Below are positions 1 to 8,609 of a DNA stretch of 64,000 nucleotides, piece after piece; positions within the stretch are counted from its first letter, which is position 1, and every line of letters begins with the position of its first letter. The position numbers and the translations under genes are program-made. The stretch is from LZORAL124-50-18 sp051208045 (GTDB lineage: Bacteria > Pseudomonadota > Gammaproteobacteria > Pseudomonadales > Oleiphilaceae). The notes beneath the pieces were generated by a model. That model saw only the letters and a program-made list of their open reading frames with translations. It was not told where the DNA came from and made no database searches. Location: positions 47,269 through 111,268 of the forward strand of contig JBPJFY010000012.1 of NCBI GenBank assembly GCA_051208045.1. The letters run 5' to 3'.

Positions 1-503
1 TGGCGAACTTTGCCGGCGGCGCACTGATTCTTTTCTTCAAACCCTTCAAAGTGGGCGATGTCATTGAAGCGCAGGGGTATGTGGGTAAGGTCAAAGAAAT
101 CCAGATCTTTACCACCGTGTTGACCACCGCAGACAACCGTCGCGTGATCATTCCGAACGGCGCACTGTCCAACGGCAGCATGATTAACATCGGTGCTGAA
201 CCTACCCGCCGCGTCGATTTTGTCTTTGGCATCGGCTACAGCGATGACATCGACAAAGCAAAAGCCATTCTGGTGCGGTTGGCCGATGCCGATGCGCGAG
301 TATTGAAAGATCCGGAAAAGCTTATCGTCGTATCCGAGCTGGCAGACAGTTCGGTCAACTTCACCGTTCGACTCTGGGCGAAGACGGAAGATTATTGGGG
401 CGTGTATTTCGATATGATCGAAAACGTCAAGAAAACATTCGACGCGGAAGGCATTTCCATCCCGTTTCCGCAGCGCGATGTACACATCCATAACGCCGCC
501 TAA
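1..503 (+). CDS. MscS-family mechanosensitive ion channel, C-terminal part (5' end outside window)
   Basis: The reading frame is open from base 3, so the start lies upstream of the window. About 166 residues remain. The first visible residues (NFAGGALILFFKPFKVGDVI) match the end of the pore-lining helix and the start of the beta domain of MscS channels, with the family signature PFKVGD followed by G.V..I and a T..T...R..IPN block. The mixed alpha/beta C-terminal domain ends in PFPQRDVH, a typical MscS ending. The protein would sit in the inner membrane and release solutes on hypo-osmotic shock. Assignment to the family is firm; which MscS paralogue it is cannot be told. Confidence 0.93.
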   Translation, partial: ANFAGGALILFFKPFKVGDVIEAQGYVGKVKEIQIFTTVLTTADNRRVIIPNGALSNGSMINIGAEPTRRVDFVFGIGYSDDIDKAKAILVRLADADARVLKDPEKLIVVSELADSSVNFTVRLWAKTEDYWGVYFDMIENVKKTFDAEGISIPFPQRDVHIHNAA

Positions 504-516
504 AAACGAAAAAACT

Positions 517-542
517 ACGCGGCAGAACTTATGCTGCCGCGT
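517..542. terminator. Stem-loop after the MscS gene, possible terminator
   Basis: ACGCGGCAG (517-525) and CTGCCGCGT (534-542) form a perfect 9-bp stem with an 8-base loop just after the MscS stop codon. There is an A-rich run before it (T-rich on the minus strand) but no T-run after it on the plus strand, so its strength as a plus-strand terminator is uncertain. Confidence 0.5.
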
Positions 543-694
543 GACCTCCTTCACACAAAGCCCGCCAACAAAAACACATTTAATCCGGATTTAACAGTTT
601 GTTCACATTCTGATGACAAACTGATCTACTTCTTTTGCAGCATCTGGACTACGCTTAATAGTGAGTGATGAAAAATCTTTTGGAGGTTGCAGTT

Positions 695-1231
695 ATGCCA
701 ATCCAACCATTACGTGACTATCTGGATGAAAATTCAATCCGTTACGTCACGATAAAGCATTCACCGGCTTATACAGCACAAGAGATTGCGAAGAAAACAC
801 ATATCTGCGGCGACAAGTTAGCGAAAACTGTCGTGATTGATATTGACGGTCATATGGCGATGGTCGTGCTCCCCGCCTCTTACCGAATTCGTTGGGATCG
901 ATTCATGCGCGCCATGGGTACGGATTTCGTCGAACTGGCCGATGAAGAAGACTTTCAAGACCAGTTCCCCGGCTGTGAAGTCGGCGCAATTCCCCCGTTC
1001 GGCAACTTGTTTGGCATGAATGTCTACATGTGCGATGCTCTGTCCAACAATACCGAAATTGCCTTCAGTGCGGGCACGCACAGTGAAATCATCAAAATGA
1101 AATACAGCGATTTTGTGGAGCTGGTCAATCCGGTCAAGATGAGCGATGGGTTTGTGAAGCCCGAAGCGAAAAAGAAGAAACTTGAGTGGATGGACCACAA
1201 AGTGAAAGTGGGCGAATATCAACTGGACTAA
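695..1231 (+). CDS. YbaK/EbsC-domain aminoacyl-tRNA deacylase-like protein
   Basis: A 178-residue protein of the YbaK/ProX type, which hydrolyses mischarged aminoacyl-tRNA in trans. Supporting features are the N-terminal helix plus HSPAYTAQEIA, the conserved lysine in GDKLAKTVVIDIDG, and the glycine-rich GAIPPFG segment, followed by a late AGTHSEII block typical of the fold. I start at ATG 695 rather than the in-frame ATG 665, because TGGAGG lies 8 bases upstream of 695 and the family begins here. The C-terminal 25 residues are lysine-rich. It stands alone on the plus strand and meets the protease gene tail to tail across a strong hairpin. The amino acid it clears is not known. Confidence 0.85.
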   Translation: MPIQPLRDYLDENSIRYVTIKHSPAYTAQEIAKKTHICGDKLAKTVVIDIDGHMAMVVLPASYRIRWDRFMRAMGTDFVELADEEDFQDQFPGCEVGAIPPFGNLFGMNVYMCDALSNNTEIAFSAGTHSEIIKMKYSDFVELVNPVKMSDGFVKPEAKKKKLEWMDHKVKVGEYQLD

Positions 1232-1252
1232 GCGGCCAGCGCAGACTTGAAG

Positions 1253-1282
1253 AAAACAGCGGGTGCGTACACCCGCTGTTGC
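1253..1282. terminator. Bidirectional terminator between ybaK-like gene and protease gene
   Basis: AACAGCGGGTG (1255-1265) and CACCCGCTGTT (1270-1280) make a perfect 11-bp stem with a 4-base loop, flanked by AAAA on the left and TTG on the right. It lies in the 55-bp gap between two convergent genes, so it can serve both. Confidence 0.8.
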
Positions 1283-1286
1283 CGGC

Positions 1287-2669
1287 TCAGCGAATGGTGA
1301 GAAAATACCCTCGCCCTTCCCGCTCGATTCTGAGCAGCAGCTGATCCGAATTTTTAAGCGCTTTTGCCATTTCTGTCATGTTGCGCACACGATAACGGCT
1401 GGCAGAGACAATAATATCCCCTTCACGTAAGCCCTCTTGCGCGGCCAGGCTATTTTCATCCAGCTTGGCGACTTCTACCGCGATGGACTCTTCATCGCTT
1501 TCATTGCGATAGAAATTACGCACCCACACCCCCGCCAGCATTGGGTGGAAAGCGCTTCCCGGCTGAGTAAACTCACTTCGTGCCCCGACCACAGCCGTTA
1601 ATTTCACCGGATTCCCGGACCGAAGCACCACCAGATGCATGGCCGTTCCCACCGGCGTCAGCCCCAGTCGATTTCGAAAATCGACAGAGTTGCGGACTTT
1701 ACGCCCATTGACTTCCACAATCACATCGCCCTGAAGCAACCCTGCGGATTCCGCCGGGGTGCCCGGAGCCACTTTCACCACCAGCGCTCCTTCCGGCGTA
1801 TCCAGCCCAAAGGCTTCCGCCAGATCCGCCGTCAACGATTGATAAATCACTCCCAGCTGGCCACGGCGGACCTCCCCAAACTCCAGCAACTGAGTCATCA
1901 CGTTATGCGCAATTTCCGCCGGAATCGCAAAGCCGATCCCGACATTCCCACCGCCAGGGCCGATGATCGCGGAATTGATGCCGATAAGTTCACCTTTCAG
2001 GTTTACCAGAGCCCCGCCGGAATTTCCCGGGTTGATGGACGCATCCGTCTGAATAAAATCTTCAAAGCCATATATCCCGACACCGCTGCGCCCTAATGCA
2101 CTCACGATGCCGGAAGTCACCGTTTGTCCGAGGCCAAAAGGATTCCCGATGGCAACCACAAAATCCCCTACCGCCAATGTGCTGGAATCCACCCAGCGCA
2201 GCGCATGTAACTGCTCGGCTTCGATCTGCAACAACGCAATATCCATTTGCTTGTCTGACCCCTTGAAGGTTGCCGCCAATGTGCGACCATCCTGAAGCGT
2301 CACCTGAATCTCATCCGCCCCCTCAATCACGTGGTGATTGGTCATGATCAGCCCGTTCTCAGCGTCCACAATCACACCGGACCCGGCAGATTGCGTTTTC
2401 CGCGTCGACTTCTCCGCATTCCGCTGATCCGGCAAGTTGAAAAATCGACGGAAAAAGGGGTCTTGTAACAAGGGGTTTACCCGGCGCACATGGGTAAACG
2501 TGGAAATATTCACGACCGCGGGCGTTACCTGCTGAAGCATGGGAGCCAGGGAAGGCACAGCCTGACTACCCGTCATGAGCCCGGCAGGGACACCAGCGAC
2601 ACTTGACCCCACAGACATGGACATCATCCCCAGGATGAGTCCCACTCGCATCATTACCCGTAAACGCAT
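1287..2669 (-). CDS. Do-like periplasmic serine endoprotease (DegP/DegQ/MucD family)
   Basis: A 460-residue HtrA-family protease. An N-terminal signal segment (MRLRVMMRVGLILGMMSMSV...) directs it to the periplasm. The trypsin-like domain carries the catalytic triad: His in TNHHV (about residue 113), Asp in DIALLQI (about 143) and Ser in GNSGGAL (about 217). Two PDZ domains follow (roughly 270-350 and 375-455), as in Do proteases that degrade or refold envelope proteins. I start at ATG 2669 because AAAGGAG precedes it by 5 bases; the longer frame to 2723 would bury the signal peptide. It is divergent from the UbiH-type gene. No DegP-style long Q-linker or LA loop is apparent, which favours DegQ/MucD over DegP. 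Confidence 0.93.
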   Translation of the reverse strand: MRLRVMMRVGLILGMMSMSVGSSVAGVPAGLMTGSQAVPSLAPMLQQVTPAVVNISTFTHVRRVNPLLQDPFFRRFFNLPDQRNAEKSTRKTQSAGSGVIVDAENGLIMTNHHVIEGADEIQVTLQDGRTLAATFKGSDKQMDIALLQIEAEQLHALRWVDSSTLAVGDFVVAIGNPFGLGQTVTSGIVSALGRSGVGIYGFEDFIQTDASINPGNSGGALVNLKGELIGINSAIIGPGGGNVGIGFAIPAEIAHNVMTQLLEFGEVRRGQLGVIYQSLTADLAEAFGLDTPEGALVVKVAPGTPAESAGLLQGDVIVEVNGRKVRNSVDFRNRLGLTPVGTAMHLVVLRSGNPVKLTAVVGARSEFTQPGSAFHPMLAGVWVRNFYRNESDEESIAVEVAKLDENSLAAQEGLREGDIIVSASRYRVRNMTEMAKALKNSDQLLLRIEREGRGYFLTIR

Positions 2670-2853
2670 TGTTGCTCCTTTATCCTCTCCTGCACTAAAC
2701 CTTTCCGGCGAGCCGATGGTCATCGCCCGCCTGTCTCATTGTAGTTTTAATCCCACCCCCAAACAAATCCGCTGCGCGCTGTCACCGGGCCAGTGAATGG
2801 GCTATGATTACGGGCCAAACCAACGTAATGTGTTGACTTCACCAAGGATAGTC

Positions 2854-4128
2854 ATGTCACCATCAGATTCTGTCACGCCGCCTACGCCCGAAATCTTTGA
2901 CATTGGCATCGTCGGAGCTGGCATGGTGGGGTCTGCATTGGCCTGTGGCCTGGCGAATGCAGGGTATAAGGTCGTCATTTATGATCGGCATGCGCCGCCC
3001 CCCTTTCAGGCAGACCAACCGCCCGCGATCCGTGTTTCAGCACTCAGCCTGGCCAGTGAGCAACTGCTCGACACTTTGGGTGCGCTGGACAAGATACGAG
3101 CGATGCGCGCTTGTCCCTATCGCCGCCTTGCCGTGTGGGAAGACAATCACTCTGCACAGCCCGGCACCTGGTTTGACTGCCAAGACGTCAATACCGAAAC
3201 ACTCGGCTCCATCGTGGAAAATGATGTCACCCAAAACGCCTTGCATCAAGCTATGCGCGCCCAACCCAACATTCACCTGCGGTGCCCGGCCACGATTTCA
3301 CAGGTAACGTCAGACGCGTCCGTCGTGCGCATCGTGACGGAACAGGGCTCACAAGACCAGGTAAAGCTGTTGGTGGGGGCAGATGGCGCGCTTTCTCAGG
3401 TTCGACAATGGGCAAACATTGGACAGACGACGAATCAGTACGAACAACAGGCGATGGTCATCACGGTGGAATATGAAGGCCAACAGCAGGACATGACCTG
3501 GCAGGAGTTCCACAGCACTGGACCGGTGGCGTTTTTGCCACTGGCAGATGTTGGCGGTAAACACTATGCCTCGCTGGTGTGGTATCACCAACCGGAGGCC
3601 TTGGACCGTTTGATGGCGTTGCCCCGCGAAGACTTGATGCATGCGATACAGTCAACCTTCCCGCAGCAACTTCCCCCGCTGGTTTCCGTCATCGACACCG
3701 GGCGCTTCCCCCTGATCAAGCGCCATGCCCAGCGGTACTTCAATGGTCGACTGGTCTTGGCCGGGGACGCCGCCCATACGATTAACCCATTGGCGGGACA
3801 AGGGGTCAACCTTGGCTTTCAGGATGTCGCGGCGATGATCCGTATTCTTTCAGAGGCCAAACAGGCTGGCGCTGATCCCGGTGCAACCTTGTATCTGTCG
3901 CACTACGAGGCCGAACGGCGCCCCCAGAACACGCAAATGATGTTCATCATGGATGCTTTTTACCACGCATTCAGTAACACCCATGCCCCCGTCAAGCGCT
4001 TGCGCAACCTGGGTTTGCACTTGGCAAATCGATTACCACTGGCAAAGCAGGAAGTGCTCAAGTACGCTCTGGGTATAAAATCCCCCCCACGAGTGCTGAC
4101 TCAGCTTCAGGCAGTGCTCCCTTTTTGA
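2854..4128 (+). CDS. UbiH/UbiF/VisC/COQ6-family FAD-dependent hydroxylase (ubiquinone biosynthesis)
   Basis: A 424-residue flavoprotein monooxygenase of the aromatic hydroxylase class that adds hydroxyl groups to the ubiquinone precursor ring. The dinucleotide-binding fingerprint GIVGAGMVGSALACGLANAG is near the N-terminus, the DG motif lies in LLVGADGALSQVRQW, and the FAD-ribose signature GDAAHTINPLAGQG with VNLGFQD lies near residue 305. ATG 2854 is chosen because AAGGAT precedes it and the FAD motif then sits about 18 residues in. Which ring position it hydroxylates (UbiF, UbiH, UbiI or UbiM role) cannot be decided from one member alone. A HIT-protein gene follows after 29 bases, so the two are probably cotranscribed. 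Confidence 0.9.
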   Translation: MSPSDSVTPPTPEIFDIGIVGAGMVGSALACGLANAGYKVVIYDRHAPPPFQADQPPAIRVSALSLASEQLLDTLGALDKIRAMRACPYRRLAVWEDNHSAQPGTWFDCQDVNTETLGSIVENDVTQNALHQAMRAQPNIHLRCPATISQVTSDASVVRIVTEQGSQDQVKLLVGADGALSQVRQWANIGQTTNQYEQQAMVITVEYEGQQQDMTWQEFHSTGPVAFLPLADVGGKHYASLVWYHQPEALDRLMALPREDLMHAIQSTFPQQLPPLVSVIDTGRFPLIKRHAQRYFNGRLVLAGDAAHTINPLAGQGVNLGFQDVAAMIRILSEAKQAGADPGATLYLSHYEAERRPQNTQMMFIMDAFYHAFSNTHAPVKRLRNLGLHLANRLPLAKQEVLKYALGIKSPPRVLTQLQAVLPF

Positions 4129-4157
4129 CGTGAATGAAAACGAAGAGGATGGAAACG

Positions 4158-4523
4158 ATGGCTGACGCGCCACAAGAGACGATATTCAGCAAGATTATCA
4201 AACGAGAAATACCTGCAGACATCGTTTATGAGGACGATGCCTGCCTGGCTTTTAAAGACATCAACCCCCAAGCGCCCGTGCATCTGCTGATCATTCCCAA
4301 AAAGGCGATTGCCACCATCAACGATATTGAACCGGAAGATCGCGAAGTCGTTGGGCAACTGTTTTGTATTGCCAGGCAGCTCGCCAAGGAAATGGGATTT
4401 GCGGACGATGGTTACCGGGTGGTCATGAATTGCAACGGACATGGTGGGCAGGATGTCTACCACATTCATTTGCATTTGCTGGCCGGCAAGCCGCTGGGAT
4501 GGCCGCCCTACCGGGAGCGCTAA
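4158..4523 (+). CDS. HIT-family (HinT-like) purine nucleotide hydrolase
   Basis: A 121-residue histidine-triad protein. The N-terminal TIFSKIIKREIPADIVYEDD block and the C-terminal HIHLHLLAGK carrying the H-x-H-x-H triad are diagnostic of HinT-type enzymes, which hydrolyse nucleoside phosphoramidates in the cytoplasm. Several in-frame ATGs exist (4134, 4149, 4158). The last is preferred because GGATGGAAACG precedes it and family members begin close to the TIFSKI motif. It follows the UbiH-type hydroxylase closely on the same strand. Confidence 0.92.
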   Translation: MADAPQETIFSKIIKREIPADIVYEDDACLAFKDINPQAPVHLLIIPKKAIATINDIEPEDREVVGQLFCIARQLAKEMGFADDGYRVVMNCNGHGGQDVYHIHLHLLAGKPLGWPPYRER

Positions 4524-4544
4524 CGCACCGCCTGTGGTTCTGAG

Positions 4545-4604
4545 GACCGTGTTTTTAGGGCCGTGTTTTTAAGGCTACAACTTTAAGGGCCGTGACTTTA
4601 AGGC
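4545..4604. repeat. Degenerate 14-15 bp tandem repeat across the end of the CHAD gene
   Basis: Four imperfect copies of a unit like CCGTGTTTTTAAGG run from the HIT/CHAD intergenic gap into the last codons of the CHAD gene. On the minus strand the units encode the A-L-K / P-L-K ending of the CHAD protein and continue past its stop. Confidence 0.7.
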
Positions 4605-5513
4605 CTTCGGGAAGGTGACAGGATTATTCTTGCGCAGTGTTGCGAAGGCCGTGAGAAATTGATGCTTCAGGCCATCGTGGTCACCGGTCAGGCGCTCACG
4701 GATGGCTCCCAACAGAATAAACGTTCGGTGCGATACCCGCGCATTTTGTGCCAGCTCATCACTCAGCTCCATGAGTCGTTGTTTTTGAACGGTGATGTCC
4801 TGAAATTCACCCAAAACGGTTTGCATCTGTTTGACTGATTTGAGCAGCCGTCGATAGGTCTTGTTGTCAAACACGGCGCGAAAATATTCCAACAGATAGC
4901 GCATTCTCTTGAAGTCGAGGCGGAGCTGATGAAACGCCTCATCCGGCGAAGCCTCGGTCAGACCGGCACCAGCCTTCAACAAGGCATCCATCCGCTTGCT
5001 GAGTCGTTGTCCGGCGACCTTGGCCAAGGGAATTCTGGATGGGGTCGAATGGTCGATGGTTTGCAACACAGCCGCCCAGGCATCACGATGGTTCTGATAC
5101 TCAGCGTCGCGCAGATAGTCAGTTAACTCACCAAAAACGTCCGCGCGTTTGCTCTGCAGTAACGTAACAAAGGGAGCCAGTAAAGTCTGGTCCTCTTCAG
5201 ACAACTGGCTCTGCCACACCGCCGCCTGTACCAGATACACATCCAGATCACGCACTTCCGCCGTAAGTTTTCCAAGAGATTTGAAAAATTCCATTTCAGA
5301 TTGCCAGAGCGGCTGCCGGAGAGGCTTGGCAAACTCCTTCACCAGAGACCGGGTTTTTCGCAGCTGAATGCGAAATTGATGTAAACACTCGATATCCCCA
5401 TCGTCCAGCACATTCGGCAGCAGGGTATCCATGGCCTGTGCTGCCGCTATCAGCCAGTCATTGATGGCGTGCCTGGCGGATGCCTGAGCAATGTGGCGGG
5501 ATGTTTTTTTCAT
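4575..5513 (-). CDS. CHAD domain-containing protein
   Basis: About 312 residues forming one CHAD domain (conserved histidine alpha-helical domain). The family marks are HQFRIQLRKTRSLVKEF near residue 45 and a second copy, FHQLRLDFKRMRYLLEYF, near residue 195, consistent with the two-fold internal repeat of helices that carry His and basic residues. CHAD proteins bind inorganic polyphosphate, often beside phosphate genes; here pst-phoU lies 1.3 kb away. ATG 5513 is chosen since the longer frame would overlap the upstream DUF2059 gene, which ends at 5533. The last residues (ALKSRPLKL) are encoded by a tandem repeat that runs on beyond the stop codon. It probably shares a transcript with the DUF2059 gene. 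Confidence 0.85.
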   Translation of the reverse strand: MKKTSRHIAQASARHAINDWLIAAAQAMDTLLPNVLDDGDIECLHQFRIQLRKTRSLVKEFAKPLRQPLWQSEMEFFKSLGKLTAEVRDLDVYLVQAAVWQSQLSEEDQTLLAPFVTLLQSKRADVFGELTDYLRDAEYQNHRDAWAAVLQTIDHSTPSRIPLAKVAGQRLSKRMDALLKAGAGLTEASPDEAFHQLRLDFKRMRYLLEYFRAVFDNKTYRRLLKSVKQMQTVLGEFQDITVQKQRLMELSDELAQNARVSHRTFILLGAIRERLTGDHDGLKHQFLTAFATLRKNNPVTFPKALKSRPLKL

Positions 5514-5532
5514 GGGTTTACAACGCCTGAAA

Positions 5533-6366
5533 TCACGGCCGGATGACCGGCTCAAAGCCACTCATGATTTGCTGCCCGATGCGCATGGAAGGCTCCATCA
5601 TAATGTCCCGTACGGCCGCATTGACCAGAAGAAAGAAACGCTGGCCGGCCGCAGACTCTGCGAAAGCGATGTATTCTTCGATCTGCGCGTCACTCAATGA
5701 CGCATAGGTATACAGATAACTGGTGTATACCTGCTGACCAATCATGCCGCGCACCATAAAACGGTTGGCTTCCACCATCGCGACGAGCTGGTTGTAATCC
5801 GCCGGACTCGCGTCCTCCTGCGCAAACGCGCCCACCAGTGCGCGTTGAATGGCCATGGAAGTTTCCAGCGTAGATTCCGTCGCGCCGGTCGCTTTATCGT
5901 AGCGAGTAAACAGCTTTTCCCTGGGGGAGCCTTTGAACTGACTTTGTAAATCCAACACCTGTGCATTCATCGCTGTCATTCCCTCGATACTCGTCGCCGC
6001 CAGTTCCAGATCAGTGATCTTGCGCCCGAGCGTGCCGTTGTACCACGCCAGCAGGGTTTTCAGTGTTGTTTCGTCCAGGCCATCCAGTAAGTGCGTGCGC
6101 ATCTGATGATGAATCGTCTCCCCATCGAAGGCGTTTTCCACAATGCGTTTAATCTGATTAAGTTCTTCTTCCGCCTGGTTCGGGGCGGACTGCGCACCGG
6201 CGTCTACCCCCGCTTTCAGCAATTCAGGAAACTGGCTCAATACCTGTTTCAACCCTGAGCGGATCATCACTTCGTCGACCAAGGCGTCTTTGGTGGTCGC
6301 TGCGATCGTCATCTGCGCCCAGATCAGCATGATGCTGAGTAACCACCCCGTCGAGATTCGTACCAT
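5533..6366 (-). CDS. DUF2059 domain-containing exported protein
   Basis: A 277-residue protein with a cleavable signal peptide (MVRISTGWLLSIMLIWAQMTIA, probable cut after TIA-A). The mature protein is all-helical. A DUF2059-like segment lies in its second half (around QQVYTSYLYTYASLSDAQIEEYIAFAESAAGQRFF), matching the LSDAELEAYLAFYrSPEG-type helices of that family. Its role is unknown. It is probably periplasmic and lies 19 bases upstream of the CHAD gene on the same strand, suggesting one transcription unit. Confidence 0.7.
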   Translation of the reverse strand: MVRISTGWLLSIMLIWAQMTIAATTKDALVDEVMIRSGLKQVLSQFPELLKAGVDAGAQSAPNQAEEELNQIKRIVENAFDGETIHHQMRTHLLDGLDETTLKTLLAWYNGTLGRKITDLELAATSIEGMTAMNAQVLDLQSQFKGSPREKLFTRYDKATGATESTLETSMAIQRALVGAFAQEDASPADYNQLVAMVEANRFMVRGMIGQQVYTSYLYTYASLSDAQIEEYIAFAESAAGQRFFLLVNAAVRDIMMEPSMRIGQQIMSGFEPVIRP

Positions 6367-6530
6367 CGGTTTACCTGCCTGATAAAAATATGAACATGTC
6401 GTCTTAACTATACGATGGGCGGGAGATTATTCAAGCTTCAGATACAAAATTTGCAACATAGTCGCTTGTTTTTCTTACTTTTTTCAGTTAGCCTGCTGTT
6501 TTTGGATGACGACTTGGTTGGTACAGGCAG

Positions 6531-6743
6531 ATGAGCAATCTGGATTTTGAAGCATGGACGGTAGACCTCAGAGGGTGTGTGGCGACTCATGTTTCCGGAT
6601 TTTCCATCAAATTTGATGGCCGACCGGGTAGAAATTTCAATGGTTCGCCGCGTAACTGGCCAAAAGATCTGAGCGCACTCGAAAAAGTGCGCCTGCTGCG
6701 TTACGGCTACGAAGCGTACCGCAAAGCTTCCGGGGAAGAATAA
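6531..6743 (+). CDS. Small hypothetical protein (70 residues)
   Basis: A 70-residue soluble protein with a mixed, well-balanced composition and no signal peptide or membrane segment. It begins MSNLDFEAWTVDL and ends in a basic, helical LEKVRLLRYGYEAYRKASGEE. A GGTACAGGC stretch precedes ATG 6531. I do not recognise the family. It sits alone on the plus strand between two minus-strand genes, facing the end of phoU. The coding look of the frame (GC-rich third positions) supports a real gene over the antisense frames here. Confidence 0.6.
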   Translation: MSNLDFEAWTVDLRGCVATHVSGFSIKFDGRPGRNFNGSPRNWPKDLSALEKVRLLRYGYEAYRKASGEE

Positions 6744-6763
6744 CCGGAGCACATGCGCGCTTG

Positions 6764-7474
6764 TCAGATACCCTCACCCTGTACCAGGTGCTGCACCTGG
6801 GCAAGTGGCGTATGACGCACATCATGGCCTTCCACCATGTAAATCACCTGTTCTGCCACATTTCTGGCATGATCACCGATACGCTCCAAAGCGCGCAGCG
6901 CCCACATCATGTTCAAGATCAGCGAGATGCTGCGTGGATCTTCCATCATAAACGTGACGAGTGACCGCGTTGCGGACTGATACTCAGCATCTACCACCTT
7001 GTCTTCTTTCATAATGTCTACAGAACGACTGCTGTCGAGGCGTGTGAAACAATCCAGCGCGTCGTGCACCATGCGCGCCACATGATTGCCAATGTGCCGC
7101 ACTTCCACATGACCGCGTGGCGCGCCACCCGCTTCACCCATCGCCAGAGTCAGCTTCGCAATCTTCTTCGCTTCATCGCCAATACGTTCGAGATCACTGA
7201 CAATTTTCGCCACCGCCATCACCAGCCGCAAATCCACCGCGGCCGGCTGGCGCAAGGCGATGATACGCACACAATCTTCATCGATGGACTTTTCCAGCTC
7301 ATCCACGTCTTTATCGCGCAAACGCACCTGCTCAGCCAACTCACTGTCACTGGCCACCAGCGCGGAGATTGCATCGGTCACTTGCTGCTCGACCAGCCCC
7401 CCCATCAAGAGAATGCGATTTTTCAAAGAGGTGAGGTCCTGGTCAAATTCCGAGGAAATGTGCGTGCTGCTCAT
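6764..7474 (-). CDS. phoU: Phosphate signalling complex protein PhoU
   Basis: A 236-residue protein of the normal length for PhoU, made of two similar three-helix bundles. The metal-binding E/D-x3-D type motifs are visible in LRDKDVDELEKSIDEDCVRII and SDLERIGDEAKKIA in the first bundle and KVVDAEYQSATRSLVTFM with ALERIGDHARNVAEQVIYM in the second. PhoU links the Pst transporter to the PhoR sensor and represses the Pho regulon when phosphate is ample. It is the last gene of pstCAB-phoU. The 176-bp gap from pstB is unusually long and contains a 16-bp tandem repeat. Confidence 0.97.
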   Translation of the reverse strand: MSSTHISSEFDQDLTSLKNRILLMGGLVEQQVTDAISALVASDSELAEQVRLRDKDVDELEKSIDEDCVRIIALRQPAAVDLRLVMAVAKIVSDLERIGDEAKKIAKLTLAMGEAGGAPRGHVEVRHIGNHVARMVHDALDCFTRLDSSRSVDIMKEDKVVDAEYQSATRSLVTFMMEDPRSISLILNMMWALRALERIGDHARNVAEQVIYMVEGHDVRHTPLAQVQHLVQGEGI

Positions 7475-7528
7475 GGTGCGGCTACCTTATGTCTATCAAT
7501 CCAGAATGTGCTCATGCTGAGCACTGCT

Positions 7529-7576
7529 GTTGTTATGTACTAATGTTGTTGGGTACTAAAGTTGTAATGTACTAAT
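7529..7576. repeat. Three 16-bp tandem repeats between pstB and phoU
   Basis: GTTGTTATGTACTAAT (7529-7544), GTTGTTGGGTACTAAA (7545-7560) and GTTGTAATGTACTAAT (7561-7576) lie head to tail with no spacer. Units 1 and 3 differ at one base. They lie within the operon, 53 bp before the phoU start codon. Confidence 0.9.
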
Positions 7577-7650
7577 TTCATTGTGAACTGTTTTGTGCGC
7601 GTTTTCTCAAGAGAACGTATCCTGTCTCGTGATCCAACGGGTATCAGTCA

Positions 7651-8574
7651 TCAGCCAAAGCGGCCGGTAATGTAATCTTCCGTCTGCTTCTTACCGGGTT
7701 TGGTGAACAGATCATTTGTCGCCCCAAACTCGACCAGGTCACCCATATACATGAACGCCGTATAGTCGGAAACACGGGCAGCCTGCTGCATGTTATGGGT
7801 AACGATCACAATGGTGTAATCCCCTTTCAGCTCATGAATCAATTCTTCGATCTTGAGCGTTGATAACGGGTCCAGTGCAGACGCCGGCTCATCCAACAGA
7901 AGCACTTCCGGTTTTACCGCCACCGTACGGGCAATCACGAGTCGCTGTTGCTGACCACCAGACAAGCCCAGCGCACTGTCATTCAGACGATCTTTCACCT
8001 CATCCCAGAGGGCTGCAGAACGCAGCGACCACTCAACCGCTTCATCCAGCGTGCGTTTTTTATTGATCCCCTGGATGCGCAATCCGTAGGCGACATTTTC
8101 GTAGATACTCATGGGGAACGGGTTCGGTTTCTGAAACACCATCCCCACCCGACGACGCAAATCCGCCACATCCACCTGGCGCTCAAAGATGTTTTTGCCA
8201 TCCAGTTTGACCTGGCCTTCAATCCGGCAACCGTCTACCAGGTCGTTCATTCGATTGAAACAACGCAGCAACGTGGATTTACCGCACCCCGATGGCCCGA
8301 TGAACGCGGTCACCCGCTTTTCCGGAATGCGCAGATTAATGCCGTGAAGCGCGCGCTTATCGCCGTAATAGAGTTTGAGATCTTCTACATTCAGCGCCAC
8401 ACTTTCATTTTCCAGCGACAGCGAATCTGTCGCCCTCGTAATGCTGGTCAGATCGATCGCATGGGTTCGTGAGGCATCATTCCCGGGCTGCCCTGCATCT
8501 GGCACCGAATTGTTCGTTGTCAACGTTGTTTGCTCCCGTTCAGAGGCTGAACTGTTCTTAATCGCATCCATCAT
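7651..8574 (-). CDS. pstB: Phosphate ABC transporter ATP-binding protein PstB
   Basis: A 307-residue ATPase that powers high-affinity phosphate uptake from the inner face of the cytoplasmic membrane. Walker A GPSGCGKST, the signature LSGGQQQRL, Walker B VLLLDEPASALDP and the switch histidine in IVIVTHNMQQA are all present. PstB-specific text such as LKLYYGDKRALHGI and FQKPNPFPMSIYENVAYG confirms the substrate class. The first 60 or so residues are a Ser/Thr/Asn-rich extension beyond the usual 257-residue protein. GGGAG precedes ATG 8574. It is followed by phoU and preceded by pstA at 35 bp. Confidence 0.97.
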   Translation of the reverse strand: MMDAIKNSSASEREQTTLTTNNSVPDAGQPGNDASRTHAIDLTSITRATDSLSLENESVALNVEDLKLYYGDKRALHGINLRIPEKRVTAFIGPSGCGKSTLLRCFNRMNDLVDGCRIEGQVKLDGKNIFERQVDVADLRRRVGMVFQKPNPFPMSIYENVAYGLRIQGINKKRTLDEAVEWSLRSAALWDEVKDRLNDSALGLSGGQQQRLVIARTVAVKPEVLLLDEPASALDPLSTLKIEELIHELKGDYTIVIVTHNMQQAARVSDYTAFMYMGDLVEFGATNDLFTKPGKKQTEDYITGRFG

Positions 8575-8609
8575 AATCGGTCTCCCGATAGAATTAAAAA
8601 GAAATTCGT

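Noticed and set aside
818..1222. Minus-strand reading frame opposite the YbaK gene
   Set aside because: It is fully antisense to a clearly recognised gene and shows no family features.
7529..7576. CRISPR array
   Set aside because: The 16-bp units are directly adjacent with no spacers and only three copies; there are no cas genes.
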